A DNA stretch of 6,734 bases from Rhodospirillaceae bacterium (lineage in GTDB: Bacteria > Pseudomonadota > Alphaproteobacteria > Rhodospirillales > Magnetovibrionaceae): NCBI GenBank assembly GCA_029883045.1, contig JAOUJU010000092.1:1-6734 (forward strand). The letters run 5' to 3'. The notes beneath the pieces were generated by a model. That model was not told the DNA's origin, did not search any database, and saw nothing but the letters and a program-made list of their open reading frames with translations. Made by a program: the position numbers and the translations under genes. How positions within the stretch are numbered: the first letter of the stretch is position 1; every line of letters begins with the position of its first letter. Shown piece after piece: positions 1 through 6,003 of this stretch.

Positions 1-172
1 TATCAAATTTTTTCAAATCAGCCGCATCCAGGTCTTCAGCCGTTGGAAAGGCGAATGTTGATGCGTGATAAACGGGCGGGTTTATGGCACCGTGATTATT
101 TTTTGTATCACGCCCGGCAAGGCCTAGCTGGGTATCAATTTTGTGCTGCCCGGTTTTTTTGTTGTCGCTCAT
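1..172 (-). CDS. metC: Cystathionine beta-lyase, N-terminal fragment (cut by window edge)
   Basis: The minus strand reads from an ATG at 172-170 to the window edge, giving 57 codons without a stop. The visible protein has the N-terminal pattern of MetC: a short charged leader, then KIDTQLGLAGRD (residues 11-22), then INPPVYHASTFAFPTAEDL (residues 30-48). This 'DT-L-AGR ... NPPVY--ST--FPTAEDL' layout is typical of alphaproteobacterial cystathionine beta-lyases of the Cys/Met-metabolism PLP-dependent family. The enzyme cleaves cystathionine to homocysteine, pyruvate and ammonia in the cytoplasm, the step before methionine synthase. A ribosome binding site (AAGGA) lies about 9 bases upstream of the ATG and supports this start. 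The PLP lysine and the rest of the roughly 390-residue protein are outside the window. A related family member such as cystathionine gamma-synthase cannot be fully excluded from 57 residues. The gene is divergent from aapJ. Confidence 0.82.
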   Translation of the reverse strand, partial: MSDNKKTGQHKIDTQLGLAGRDTKNNHGAINPPVYHASTFAFPTAEDLDAADLKKFD

Positions 173-173
173 A

Positions 174-187
174 TAAGGTTTTCCTTA
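174..187 (-). promoter_or_regulatory. Ribosome binding site of metC inside a short hairpin
   Basis: Read on the minus strand, the leader just before the metC ATG is TAAGG-AAAA-CCTTA, a 5-bp stem with a 4-base loop ending one base before the start codon. The Shine-Dalgarno bases AAGGA are partly in the 5' arm and partly in the loop, so folding would hide part of the site. The stem is short and AU-rich at its base, so it may be weak or chance. The same 11-base string CTTAAGGAAAA also precedes aapP, without the pairing arm. Confidence 0.3.
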
Positions 188-412
188 AGTAGCTAATGCG
201 CATGTTTAAACTTGTTGATGTTATTTGATTAACGCATATCAACCATTGATAGATTAAGTGAAAATTTTAACTCAGATTAATCTTATAAGACTATATATAA
301 GCACTCAAATTATCAATTTTTCATGTCAAATTAAATGGTTATAAATTGTCAGGGATACAATTAGCTTGAGGGCCAAGTCTCATCATGTTAACCCTATTGG
401 TCATAAATCAAC

Positions 413-445
413 ATTCGCTAAGGTGAAAATATTATTTTAGCGAAT
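413..445 (+). promoter_or_regulatory. 9-bp inverted repeat upstream of aapJ (operator or leader hairpin)
   Basis: ATTCGCTAA (413-421) is the exact reverse complement of TTAGCGAAT (437-445), with a 15-base spacer. An alternative fold pairs ATTCGCT (413-419) with AGCGAAT (439-445) and then AAAAT (426-430) with ATTTT (434-438), leaving a 6-base bulge and a 3-base loop. The element ends 61 bases before the aapJ start. It could be a dimeric regulator site near the promoter, or a 5' leader stem-loop if transcription starts upstream. The sequence alone does not decide between these. Confidence 0.5.
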
Positions 446-506
446 TGTGGGTTATCTAAGACTGCAAATAAAACTGTTTTAAAAATAACTATTTGGGAGG
501 AAAATC

Positions 507-1523
507 GTGAAAAAGACAATTACCCTTATGGGCGCAATCGTTGCTGTTGGCATGTTCGCCACCGCTGCTAGTGCCGCTACTCTTGATGATGTAAAAGCCC
601 GTGGCAACCTTAGCTGCGGTGTTTCAACAGGTCTTCCTGGCTTTTCAGCGCCTGATGATAAAAACAACTGGGCAGGGCTCGATGTTGATACCTGCCGTGC
701 AGTTGCTGCTGCCGTTCTTGGCGATGCAAACAAAGTAAAATTTGTTCCACTTACAGCTAAAGAACGCTGGACCGCATTGCAGTCTGGTGAAATTGACATG
801 CTGTCACGTAACTCTACCTGGACACATTCGCGCGACCTTACACTTGGTGCTAACTTCACCGGTGTTAACTACTACGATGGTCAAGGTTTCATGGTTTCAT
901 CAAAGCTTGGCGTAAAAAGCGCTAAAGAACTTGATGGTGCTACTTTCTGTATTCAGGCTGGCACCACCACCGAACTTAACCTTTCGGATTTTGCCCGCGA
1001 ACACGGCTTCAAATATACAGTAGTAACAGTTGATACATCTGATCAATCTGTTCAGGCTTTTGAAGCTGGTCGTTGCGACAGCCTTACATCGGATCAATCA
1101 CAGCTTTATGGCCTTCGCTCTAAAATGAGCAATCCAGCAAGCGCAGTTGTTCTTCCGGATGTTATTTCCAAAGAACCACTAGGCCCCGTTGTTCGCAAAG
1201 GTGACGAACAGTGGTTTGCCATTGTGAAATGGGTTTTGTATGCACAGGTTAATGCCGAAGAAATGGGCATTACTTCAAAGAACGCAAAAGAAATGCGCGG
1301 TTCTGATAACCCCGCTATTAAACGCGTTCTTGGTTCCGATGGCACCTTTGGTGCTTCTATGGGGCTGACCGAAGATTGGGCTTATAACGCTATTACCCAG
1401 GTTGGTAACTATGGCGAAATGTTTGAGCGCAATGTTGGTATGAACACACCACTTCAAATTGCCCGTGGGTTGAATGACCTATGGAGCAGAGGTGGTTTGC
1501 AGTATGCACCACCAATCCGCTAA
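507..1523 (+). CDS. aapJ: General L-amino-acid ABC transporter, periplasmic binding protein AapJ
   Basis: This 338-residue protein is the solute-binding part of a polar amino acid uptake ABC transporter (family 3 binding proteins). It starts at a GTG with a strong ribosome binding site (GGGAGGA, 494-500) seven bases ahead. Residues 1-23 form a Sec signal peptide: KK, a hydrophobic core, and an ASA cleavage site before ATLDDV. AapJ features follow: an N-terminal TLDDVKARG-L-CGVS segment (25-40), GLDVDTCRAVAAAVLG (57-72), and LTAKERWTALQSGEIDMLSR (82-101). Next come the AGTTTELNL segment (151-159) and a C-terminal PLQIARGLNDLW (315-326). Cysteines 37, 63, 148 and 190 are all in the exported part and could form disulfides. 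Length matches AapJ (about 340 residues). It is the first gene of aapJQMP and is followed by a stem-loop. The name is inferred from family pattern and operon order; substrate range was not tested. Confidence 0.93.
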   Translation: MKKTITLMGAIVAVGMFATAASAATLDDVKARGNLSCGVSTGLPGFSAPDDKNNWAGLDVDTCRAVAAAVLGDANKVKFVPLTAKERWTALQSGEIDMLSRNSTWTHSRDLTLGANFTGVNYYDGQGFMVSSKLGVKSAKELDGATFCIQAGTTTELNLSDFAREHGFKYTVVTVDTSDQSVQAFEAGRCDSLTSDQSQLYGLRSKMSNPASAVVLPDVISKEPLGPVVRKGDEQWFAIVKWVLYAQVNAEEMGITSKNAKEMRGSDNPAIKRVLGSDGTFGASMGLTEDWAYNAITQVGNYGEMFERNVGMNTPLQIARGLNDLWSRGGLQYAPPIR

Positions 1524-1534
1524 GTAATAAATTT

Positions 1535-1566
1535 CACCCTCTCTGGCCATCTGGCCGGAGAGGGTG
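1535..1566 (+). terminator. Strong intra-operon stem-loop after aapJ (attenuator / partial terminator)
   Basis: CACCCTCTC (1535-1543) pairs with GAGAGGGTG (1558-1566). A U-G wobble (1544/1557) and GGCC/GGCC (1545-1548/1553-1556) extend this to a stem of 14 pairs closed by a 4-base loop, ATCT. The tail is GTTTATTTAATTTG, T-rich but interrupted. It begins 11 bases after the aapJ stop and ends 45 bases before the aapQ start. In binding-protein ABC operons such hairpins commonly end part of the transcripts or protect the 3' end of the upstream message, giving more binding protein than permease. With its imperfect T tract, partial rather than full termination is likely. Confidence 0.75.
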
Positions 1567-1611
1567 GTTTATTTAATTTGCTAAATTTTCTTGAGGGGGA
1601 AAATAGGCTTC

Positions 1612-2802
1612 ATGGCGGAAGTAGAAAAAAATATCTTAAAACCATCCAAACCATCACCGTGGAATGACCCGGCGGTACGTTCGATGGTATTTCAAGCGGT
1701 CGCCTTGATTGCGGTTGTTTATTTCTTTTATATAATTTTTCAAAACACTCTTCATAATATGGAAACCCGTGGCATTACCACCGGGTTTGCCTTTCTCGAT
1801 AAATCTGCCGGTTTCGGCATTTTGATGAGCCTTATTGAATACGATGAATCCCACACTTATGGCAGAACATTCCTAGTTGGCCTGCTAAACACCCTGTTGG
1901 TTACTTTTTTAGGGGTTATTTTAGCAACATCAGTAGGGTTTATAATTGGCGTTGCGCGCCTTTCGTCTAATTGGATAATTTCAAGACTAGCTGCGGTTTA
2001 CATTGAAACCTTGCGCAACATTCCATTGTTGCTGCAAATTTTCTTTTGGTATTTTGCGGTGTTGCAGGTTTTGCCTGGACCACGCAATAGTCTTGAATGG
2101 CAGGAAACATTTTTCTTAAGTAACCGTGGATTTTACGCCCCAGCACCAGTGTTTGAAGAAGGTTCCGGTGTTGTTGTTGGTGCATTTATATTGGCAATCG
2201 TCCTTATTATTGCCATTGCTAGATGGGCCCACAAAAGACAAGAAGCAACCGGACAGCAATTCCATACCGTTTATGTGTCGCTAGGTATTTTAATAGGGTT
2301 GCCGACAATTGTTTTTTTCCTCTCCGGCATGCCCATCGGAATTGAATACCCTGAACTTAAAGGTTTTAATTTTAAGGGCGGAACAAACATAATTCCCGAA
2401 CTTATGGCGTTGCTTTGGGCGTTGTCGTTTTATACCGCAGCTTTTATTGCTGAAATTGTTCGCGCCGGTATTTTAGCCGTGAGCCACGGCCAAACCGAAG
2501 CCGCCCATGCGCTGGGTTTACGCAATAGCCCAACACTTAAGCTGGTTGTAATTCCGCAGGCCTTGCGCGTTATTATTCCGCCGCTTACCAGCCAGTATCT
2601 TAATCTGGCCAAGAACTCATCATTGGCAACCGCCATTGGTTACCCTGATTTGGTTGCGGTATTTATGGGAACAACCCTTAATCAAACAGGTCAGGCAGTT
2701 GAAATTGTTGCCATGACCATGGCTGTGTACTTGGCAATTAGCCTAACAATATCAGCATTTATGAACTGGTATAATAAATCAAAAGCATTGGTGGAGAGAT
2801 AA
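1612..2802 (+). CDS. aapQ: General L-amino-acid ABC transporter, inner-membrane permease AapQ
   Basis: AapQ is one of the two membrane permeases that form the amino acid channel (HisM/GlnP-type transmembrane domain). I start it at ATG 1612 (396 residues), because the upstream in-frame TTG at 1591 lies over the GAGGGGGA ribosome binding site (1593-1600). Residues 24-45 form a first membrane helix. The conserved permease core begins near residue 88 with NTLLVTFLGVILATSVGF (93-110), followed by YIETLRNIPLLLQIFFWY (130-147). More hydrophobic segments lie near 187-205, 219-238, 264-283 and 365-385. The cytoplasmic EAA loop that docks the ATPase is at about 296-316 (EAAHALGL...VIPQ). The large insert between helices (about 155-260) fits the Aap-type length of about 400 residues, against about 220 for simple HisM proteins. 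It is followed by aapM after three bases, implying coupled translation. Confidence 0.92.
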   Translation: MAEVEKNILKPSKPSPWNDPAVRSMVFQAVALIAVVYFFYIIFQNTLHNMETRGITTGFAFLDKSAGFGILMSLIEYDESHTYGRTFLVGLLNTLLVTFLGVILATSVGFIIGVARLSSNWIISRLAAVYIETLRNIPLLLQIFFWYFAVLQVLPGPRNSLEWQETFFLSNRGFYAPAPVFEEGSGVVVGAFILAIVLIIAIARWAHKRQEATGQQFHTVYVSLGILIGLPTIVFFLSGMPIGIEYPELKGFNFKGGTNIIPELMALLWALSFYTAAFIAEIVRAGILAVSHGQTEAAHALGLRNSPTLKLVVIPQALRVIIPPLTSQYLNLAKNSSLATAIGYPDLVAVFMGTTLNQTGQAVEIVAMTMAVYLAISLTISAFMNWYNKSKALVER

Positions 2803-2805
2803 TAA

Positions 2806-3903
2806 ATGTCAGGTTTCACCGAAATTCAAAGTAGGGCAGCACCGGTAAGTTCAACCGGGGCAATTGGGTGGATACGTCAGAACCTTGTTTCGACACCGAT
2901 GAACACGTTTTTTACCCTTATCGGTGTGTACCTTATTTACAAGTTTCTGCCGCCACTTTTGGATTGGGCTATTTTTAGTGCAAACTTTGCTGGCAGTGAT
3001 GAACATGCCTGCAATAGCGGTGGCGCTTGCTGGGTGTTTGTGAAGCAACGTGCGTCATTGTTTATTTATGGTTTTTACCCATCAGAACAATACTGGCGTC
3101 TTGATGCTGTATTTGTATTGTTAGCTATTACGTTTGTTCCGCAATTTTTTGATGCATTCCCATATAAAAAATGGTTTGGAATTTTTTCCATAACCGGTCT
3201 TCCGGTTATTTCATATTTTATTATTTCCGGTGGCATTCTTGGGTTGGAACATGTTGAAACCGAAAGCTGGGGTGGGCTTTCGCTTACGCTGATAATTGCC
3301 TTTGTTGGTATTGTTGCCGCACTGCCGTTTGGGGTTTTGCTGGCACTGGGCAGACGTTCAAATATGCCAATAATTCGCACAATGTGTGTAATATTTATCG
3401 AAGTCTGGCGCGGTGTACCGCTTATTTCGGTTTTGTTTATGGCGTCTGTTATGTTGCCGTTGTTCTTGCCCGAAGGGGTAACGTTTAACAAGTTGCTGCG
3501 CGCCATGATTGGCATTGTTATGTTCCAATCTGCATACATGGCCGAGGTTATTCGCGGCGGTCTGCAAGCAATCCCCAAAGGCCAGTACGAGGCCGCCAGC
3601 GCGCTGGGGTTAAGCTACTGGCGATCGATGACATTTATTATTTTACCGCAAGCACTAAAACTGGTTATTCCCGGTATCGTTAATACCTTTATTGCACTGT
3701 TCAAGGACACAACGCTGGTTTTGATTATTGGCCTGTTTGATGTTCTGGGTGCGGTGCAATCGGCAATCGTTGATCCTAATTGGCCCGGCGTTGCAACCGA
3801 AGGATACGTTTTTGCCGCTTTTTGTTTTTGGATTTTTTGTTTCACAATGTCGCGCTATTCCATGCGACTGGAAAGAAAACTTCATACCGGTCATAAAAGA
3901 TAA
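2806..3903 (+). CDS. aapM: General L-amino-acid ABC transporter, inner-membrane permease AapM
   Basis: AapM is the second permease and would pair with AapQ. It is 365 residues, starts at ATG 2806, and its ribosome binding site (GGAGAG, 2793-2798) lies inside the last codons of aapQ. The N-terminal half holds a helix at about 34-54, a periplasmic-looking stretch with HACNSGGACWVFVKQR (67-82), and hydrophobic segments near 101-112 and 126-146. The permease core starts at GGLSLTLIIAFVGIVAALPF (156-175) and continues through IFIEVWRGVPLISVLFM (196-212). The EAA loop is at 262-282 (EAASALGLS...ILPQ), followed by IPGIVNTFIALFKDTTLV (288-305), typical of polar amino acid permeases. A last hydrophobic segment lies at 334-348. 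It ends 36 bases before aapP, with no hairpin in that gap. Confidence 0.92.
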   Translation: MSGFTEIQSRAAPVSSTGAIGWIRQNLVSTPMNTFFTLIGVYLIYKFLPPLLDWAIFSANFAGSDEHACNSGGACWVFVKQRASLFIYGFYPSEQYWRLDAVFVLLAITFVPQFFDAFPYKKWFGIFSITGLPVISYFIISGGILGLEHVETESWGGLSLTLIIAFVGIVAALPFGVLLALGRRSNMPIIRTMCVIFIEVWRGVPLISVLFMASVMLPLFLPEGVTFNKLLRAMIGIVMFQSAYMAEVIRGGLQAIPKGQYEAASALGLSYWRSMTFIILPQALKLVIPGIVNTFIALFKDTTLVLIIGLFDVLGAVQSAIVDPNWPGVATEGYVFAAFCFWIFCFTMSRYSMRLERKLHTGHKR

Positions 3904-3939
3904 TTTTAATTTAGACTTTCACATCTTAAGGAAAAGACA

Positions 3940-4713
3940 ATGTCTGCAACCAACGCCCAACCTTCACCCGAAAACAATGGTCTTGCTGTTGAAATAAAGG
4001 CAATGCACAAATGGTACGGTCAGTTCCACGTGCTGAAGGACATCAACCTTGAGGTTAAGCAAGGCGAACGCATTGTTATTTGCGGCCCATCGGGTTCTGG
4101 TAAATCAACCATGATACGCTGCATCAATCGCCTGGAAGAACACCAAGAAGGACAAATATTGGTCCAAGGCATTGAGCTTACCGATGATTTGAAAAAAATT
4201 GATGAAATTAGGCGCGAAGTCGGAATGTGTTTTCAGCATTTTAATCTGTTTCCACATTTGACCGTTCTGGAAAATTGCACTTTGGCACCAATTTGGGTTC
4301 GTAAAATGCCTAAAGCCCAGGCGGAAGAGATTGCAATGAAATATTTGGAGCGAGTAAAAATTACCGATCAGGCGCTTAAATACCCAGGTCAGCTTTCCGG
4401 TGGTCAGCAACAGCGTGTGGCCATTGCACGTTCGTTGTGCATGAACCCTAAAATTATGCTGTTTGATGAGCCAACCTCGGCTCTTGATCCAGAAATGATT
4501 AAGGAAGTGCTCGACGTTATGGTTGAACTAGCCAACGAAGGCATGACCATGCTTTGCGTAACCCACGAAATGGGTTTTGCTAAAATGGTTGCCGACCGGG
4601 TTATATTTATGGATGCCGGACAAATTGTTGAAGAAAATGAACCAAATGAATTTTTCAACAATCCGCAAAATGATCGCACCAAGTTGTTCCTTAGCCAGAT
4701 TTTGGATCATTAA
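3940..4713 (+). CDS. aapP: General L-amino-acid ABC transporter, ATP-binding protein AapP
   Basis: AapP is the cytoplasmic ATPase that powers import through AapQ/AapM. It has 257 residues, starts at ATG 3940, and has AAGGA (3928-3932) 7 bases upstream. All nucleotide-binding motifs are intact: Walker A GPSGSGKST (49-57), Q-loop Q99 in GMCFQHFNLFPHLTV (95-109), signature LSGGQQQR (152-159), Walker B IMLFDEP (172-178), D-loop SALD (180-183) and switch histidine H209 (THEMGFA). The FNLFPHLTVLEN segment and total length are characteristic of polar amino acid ATPases of the GlnQ/HisP/AapP group. Position as fourth gene after two amino acid permeases supports AapP over other group members. A short extra N-terminal stretch (about 1-15, polar) precedes the domain. 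A small unknown gene follows 22 bases after the stop. Confidence 0.94.
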   Translation: MSATNAQPSPENNGLAVEIKAMHKWYGQFHVLKDINLEVKQGERIVICGPSGSGKSTMIRCINRLEEHQEGQILVQGIELTDDLKKIDEIRREVGMCFQHFNLFPHLTVLENCTLAPIWVRKMPKAQAEEIAMKYLERVKITDQALKYPGQLSGGQQQRVAIARSLCMNPKIMLFDEPTSALDPEMIKEVLDVMVELANEGMTMLCVTHEMGFAKMVADRVIFMDAGQIVEENEPNEFFNNPQNDRTKLFLSQILDH

Positions 4714-4735
4714 TATTATCAAAGGGGAATGACCA

Positions 4736-5008
4736 ATGCCTTCAGCACACAAAAGCCTTAGGGAACGCGCATGCGAAGCAACCAAGCGCATTAACGGTAT
4801 TCTTGACATTAGCGACGAAAGCCACAACCAAGAAGTAGCCAAAGCGGTGGAAAAAGCAATTATTGAAGCACTTCTGGAAGAACGCGAACGCTGTGCCACA
4901 GTTGCATTTGAATGCTGCGCTGAAGATCAAGACAAAGCGCACAAAGTGGCAGATGAGGTCAGACGTATTCGCAATGCTTTGGTAACCAATCTTAACTCGA
5001 TGCGTTAA
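4736..5008 (+). CDS. Small charged helical protein of unknown function at the aap operon end
   Basis: I do not recognise a named family for this 90-residue protein. It starts at ATG 4736 behind a good ribosome binding site (AAAGGGGA, 4721-4728), 22 bases after aapP and on the same strand, so it is probably the last gene of the aap transcript. It has no signal peptide or membrane segment and is predicted by eye to be mostly alpha-helical, rich in Glu, Lys, Arg and Ala. The central stretch EVAKAVEKAIIEALLEERER (33-52) could form an amphipathic or coiled-coil helix, and KAHKVADEVRRIRNALVTNL (67-86) a second. Four cysteines are present: C13, C53, C60 and C61. The 'ERERCA...A--VADEVRRIR' pattern resembles small uncharacterised proteins of phages and alphaproteobacteria, but I claim no homology. 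Codon use looks like that of its neighbours. It is likely a real gene; its function is unknown. Confidence 0.75.
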   Translation: MPSAHKSLRERACEATKRINGILDISDESHNQEVAKAVEKAIIEALLEERERCATVAFECCAEDQDKAHKVADEVRRIRNALVTNLNSMR

Positions 5009-5018
5009 GCAAACGCAT
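5000..5018. terminator. Weak 7-bp hairpin at the convergent gene junction
   Basis: ATGCGTT (5000-5006) pairs with AACGCAT (5012-5018) around a 5-base loop (AAGCA). The stem overlaps the last codons and stop of the small gene and lies 19 bases beyond the sseA stop on the other strand. No run of T follows on the plus strand, and on the minus strand what follows it is coding sequence. It is the only candidate transcription end for either gene inside the 29-base gap, but it is a weak one. Confidence 0.3.
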
Positions 5019-5037
5019 TACAGCACATCAAAATACG

Positions 5038-5895
5038 TTAAGACACAATGGGAACATCTTTATCATTGCCCCATTCTGCCCATGATCCATCATAAACACT
5101 TGTGTCCTGCACACCCATAAGGTGAAGCGCAAAAGTAACAACACACGCGGTAACGCCTGAACCGCAGGTTGTTATAATTGGTTTGTTCACATCGACCGCA
5201 GCCTCAGCAAACGCTTTTTTAATTTCATCCATGTCCCTGAAGGAAAAATCTTTTGCTGGGTTCATCAGTCGGGTAAACGGCAGGTTAATTGACCCCGGAA
5301 TATGCCCCTTGCGTTCGGTCGGGCGTGGTTCATGGTCAATACCGCCAAAACGACCCTCGCTGCGTGCATCAATTACTTGGTATTGTCCGCTATCAATATT
5401 TGCCAACATTTGTTCACGAGATTTGACAAGTTCGGGCCGTGGTGTTGGCGTAAAATGCGCCGGTGGTAAAATTGGTTCAACGTTTTCTAGCGGGCGTTTT
5501 TCCCGCCCCCATTTAAGCAGTCCACCATCAAGCACCGAAACTTTGTCGTGACCGAAAGCACGAAACATCCACCACACACGTGTGGCTGCCATGTACCCGC
5601 CGTTGCTATCATAAACCACAACGTGGCTTTCTGATCCAATGCCCATCGCATCAACCGCATTTTTGAATTTTTCTGCATCTGGCATCATGTGCGGCAGGAT
5701 TACGGTGGTGTCTGCAATTTCATCAATGGGAAAATAAGAAGCGCCGGGAATATGACGATAGGTATATTCCTCATAAGCATCACGATCGGCATGGGGCAGG
5801 TGGTACGTTGCGTCTATTATGCGGACATGTTGATCAGTAATGTTTTCTTCCAGCCATTGGGTGCTGACCAGCGATTGCGGGTTGGGGTTACTCAT
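5038..5895 (-). CDS. sseA: 3-mercaptopyruvate sulfurtransferase (two-domain rhodanese)
   Basis: This enzyme transfers the sulfur of 3-mercaptopyruvate to thiol acceptors or cyanide, releasing pyruvate; it acts in cysteine breakdown in the cytoplasm. I start it at ATG 5895-5893, giving 285 residues that begin MSNPNPQSLVSTQWLEE. A longer reading from a TTG at 5967 adds 24 residues without family character and overlaps a stem-loop. There are two rhodanese domains, about 8-135 and 155-282. The N-terminal one has no catalytic cysteine (VVVYDSNGGYMAATRVWW, 92-109). The C-terminal one has DARSEGRFGG (176-185), the CH2-type GHIPGSINLPF (197-207), and the active loop CGSGVTA (244-250) with catalytic Cys244. 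CGSGVTA marks mercaptopyruvate sulfurtransferase rather than thiosulfate sulfurtransferase. Length is as in E. coli SseA (about 280). It sits downstream of cysK on the same strand. Confidence 0.92.
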   Translation of the reverse strand: MSNPNPQSLVSTQWLEENITDQHVRIIDATYHLPHADRDAYEEYTYRHIPGASYFPIDEIADTTVILPHMMPDAEKFKNAVDAMGIGSESHVVVYDSNGGYMAATRVWWMFRAFGHDKVSVLDGGLLKWGREKRPLENVEPILPPAHFTPTPRPELVKSREQMLANIDSGQYQVIDARSEGRFGGIDHEPRPTERKGHIPGSINLPFTRLMNPAKDFSFRDMDEIKKAFAEAAVDVNKPIITTCGSGVTACVVTFALHLMGVQDTSVYDGSWAEWGNDKDVPIVS

Positions 5896-5946
5896 TTTTG
5901 GGGTTCCGTACTTTTGTTTGATGGTTAATTTAGCAAACAAGATAAA

Positions 5947-5972
5947 CCTGTTTTGGCGTAATGCCAAACAGG
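5947..5972 (-). terminator. Stem-loop between cysK and sseA (possible cysK terminator)
   Basis: On the minus strand, CCTGTTTGGC (5972-5963) pairs with GCCAAAACAGG (5957-5947) around a 5-base loop (ATTAC), with one extra A bulged in the 3' arm. The bases that follow are TTTATCTTGTTTG, a broken T-rich tail. It starts 30 bases after the cysK stop and 52 bases before the sseA ATG. It could end or attenuate the cysK transcript, so sseA would depend on read-through or on its own promoter; I see no clear promoter in the 51 bases left. Confidence 0.5.
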
Positions 5973-6003
5973 CAATTAATTGGCAATTTATTGGAAATTA
6001 ATT
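5971..6003. repeat. Three tandem imperfect 11-bp repeats at the 3' end of cysK
   Basis: Three units follow one another without gaps on the plus strand: GGCAATTAATT (5971-5981), GGCAATTTATT (5982-5992) and GGAAATTAATT (5993-6003). Units 2 and 3 each differ from unit 1 at one base. The last unit runs into the cysK stop codon (6004-6002, minus strand) and the first overlaps two bases of the neighbouring stem-loop. The 11-bp period is close to one helical turn. No function is shown; replication slippage is the simplest origin. Confidence 0.7.

Larger units (their letters stand above)
173..506. promoter_or_regulatory. Divergent metC / aapJ control region
   Basis: This is a gene-free, AT-rich stretch between two genes that point away from each other, so it must hold the promoters of both metC (minus) and the aap operon (plus). 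I see no convincing sigma-70 pair. -10-like strings on the plus strand include TATATA (292-297) and TACAAT (356-361), but none has a good -35 at 16-18 bases. Palindromic elements are dense: ATGCGCAT (196-203) next to GTTTAAAC (204-211), GTTGAT...ATCAAC (214-219/238-243), the overlapping palindromes AGATTAATCT (274-283) and TCTTATAAGA (281-290), and an inverted repeat at 413-445. No coding potential is seen. Which elements bind regulators is unknown. Confidence 0.6.

Noticed and set aside
173..260. SAM-II-like riboswitch in the metC leader
   Set aside because: ATGCG/CGCAT pairing and a TTAGCTAC string suggested it, but I could not line up the conserved SAM-II core and pseudoknot. A covariance-model search would settle it.
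449..465. Possible sigma-54 promoter (TGGGTTATCTAAGACTGCA) before aapJ
   Set aside because: The GG and GC elements are separated by 12 or more bases instead of the required 10, and the flanking bases match the consensus poorly.
479..859. 126-residue minus-strand frame over the start of aapJ
   Set aside because: It is antisense to the signal peptide and N-terminal domain of aapJ, with a low-complexity Ala/Ser/Thr composition and no motif.
1591..1611. Seven-residue extension of AapQ from a TTG start
   Set aside because: The codons are the ribosome binding site itself (GAGGGGGA). ATG 1612 is the natural start.
3075..3578. 167-residue open frame on the minus strand inside aapM
   Set aside because: It lies wholly antisense to a clear permease gene. 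Its composition looks like a shadow of hydrophobic codons, and no family motif is seen.
3728..3997. 89-residue plus-strand frame spanning the end of aapM and start of aapP
   Set aside because: It is out of frame with two well-supported genes, and its sequence is an off-frame reading of both.
4528..4899. 123-residue minus-strand frame over aapP and the small gene
   Set aside because: It overlaps the aapP Walker B to H-loop region antisense and shows no ribosome binding site or family pattern that I can support.
5896..5967. 24-residue N-terminal extension of SseA from a TTG start
   Set aside because: The extension is not part of the rhodanese fold, uses TTG, and overlaps the stem-loop at 5947-5972. 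ATG at 5895 fits the family N-terminus.
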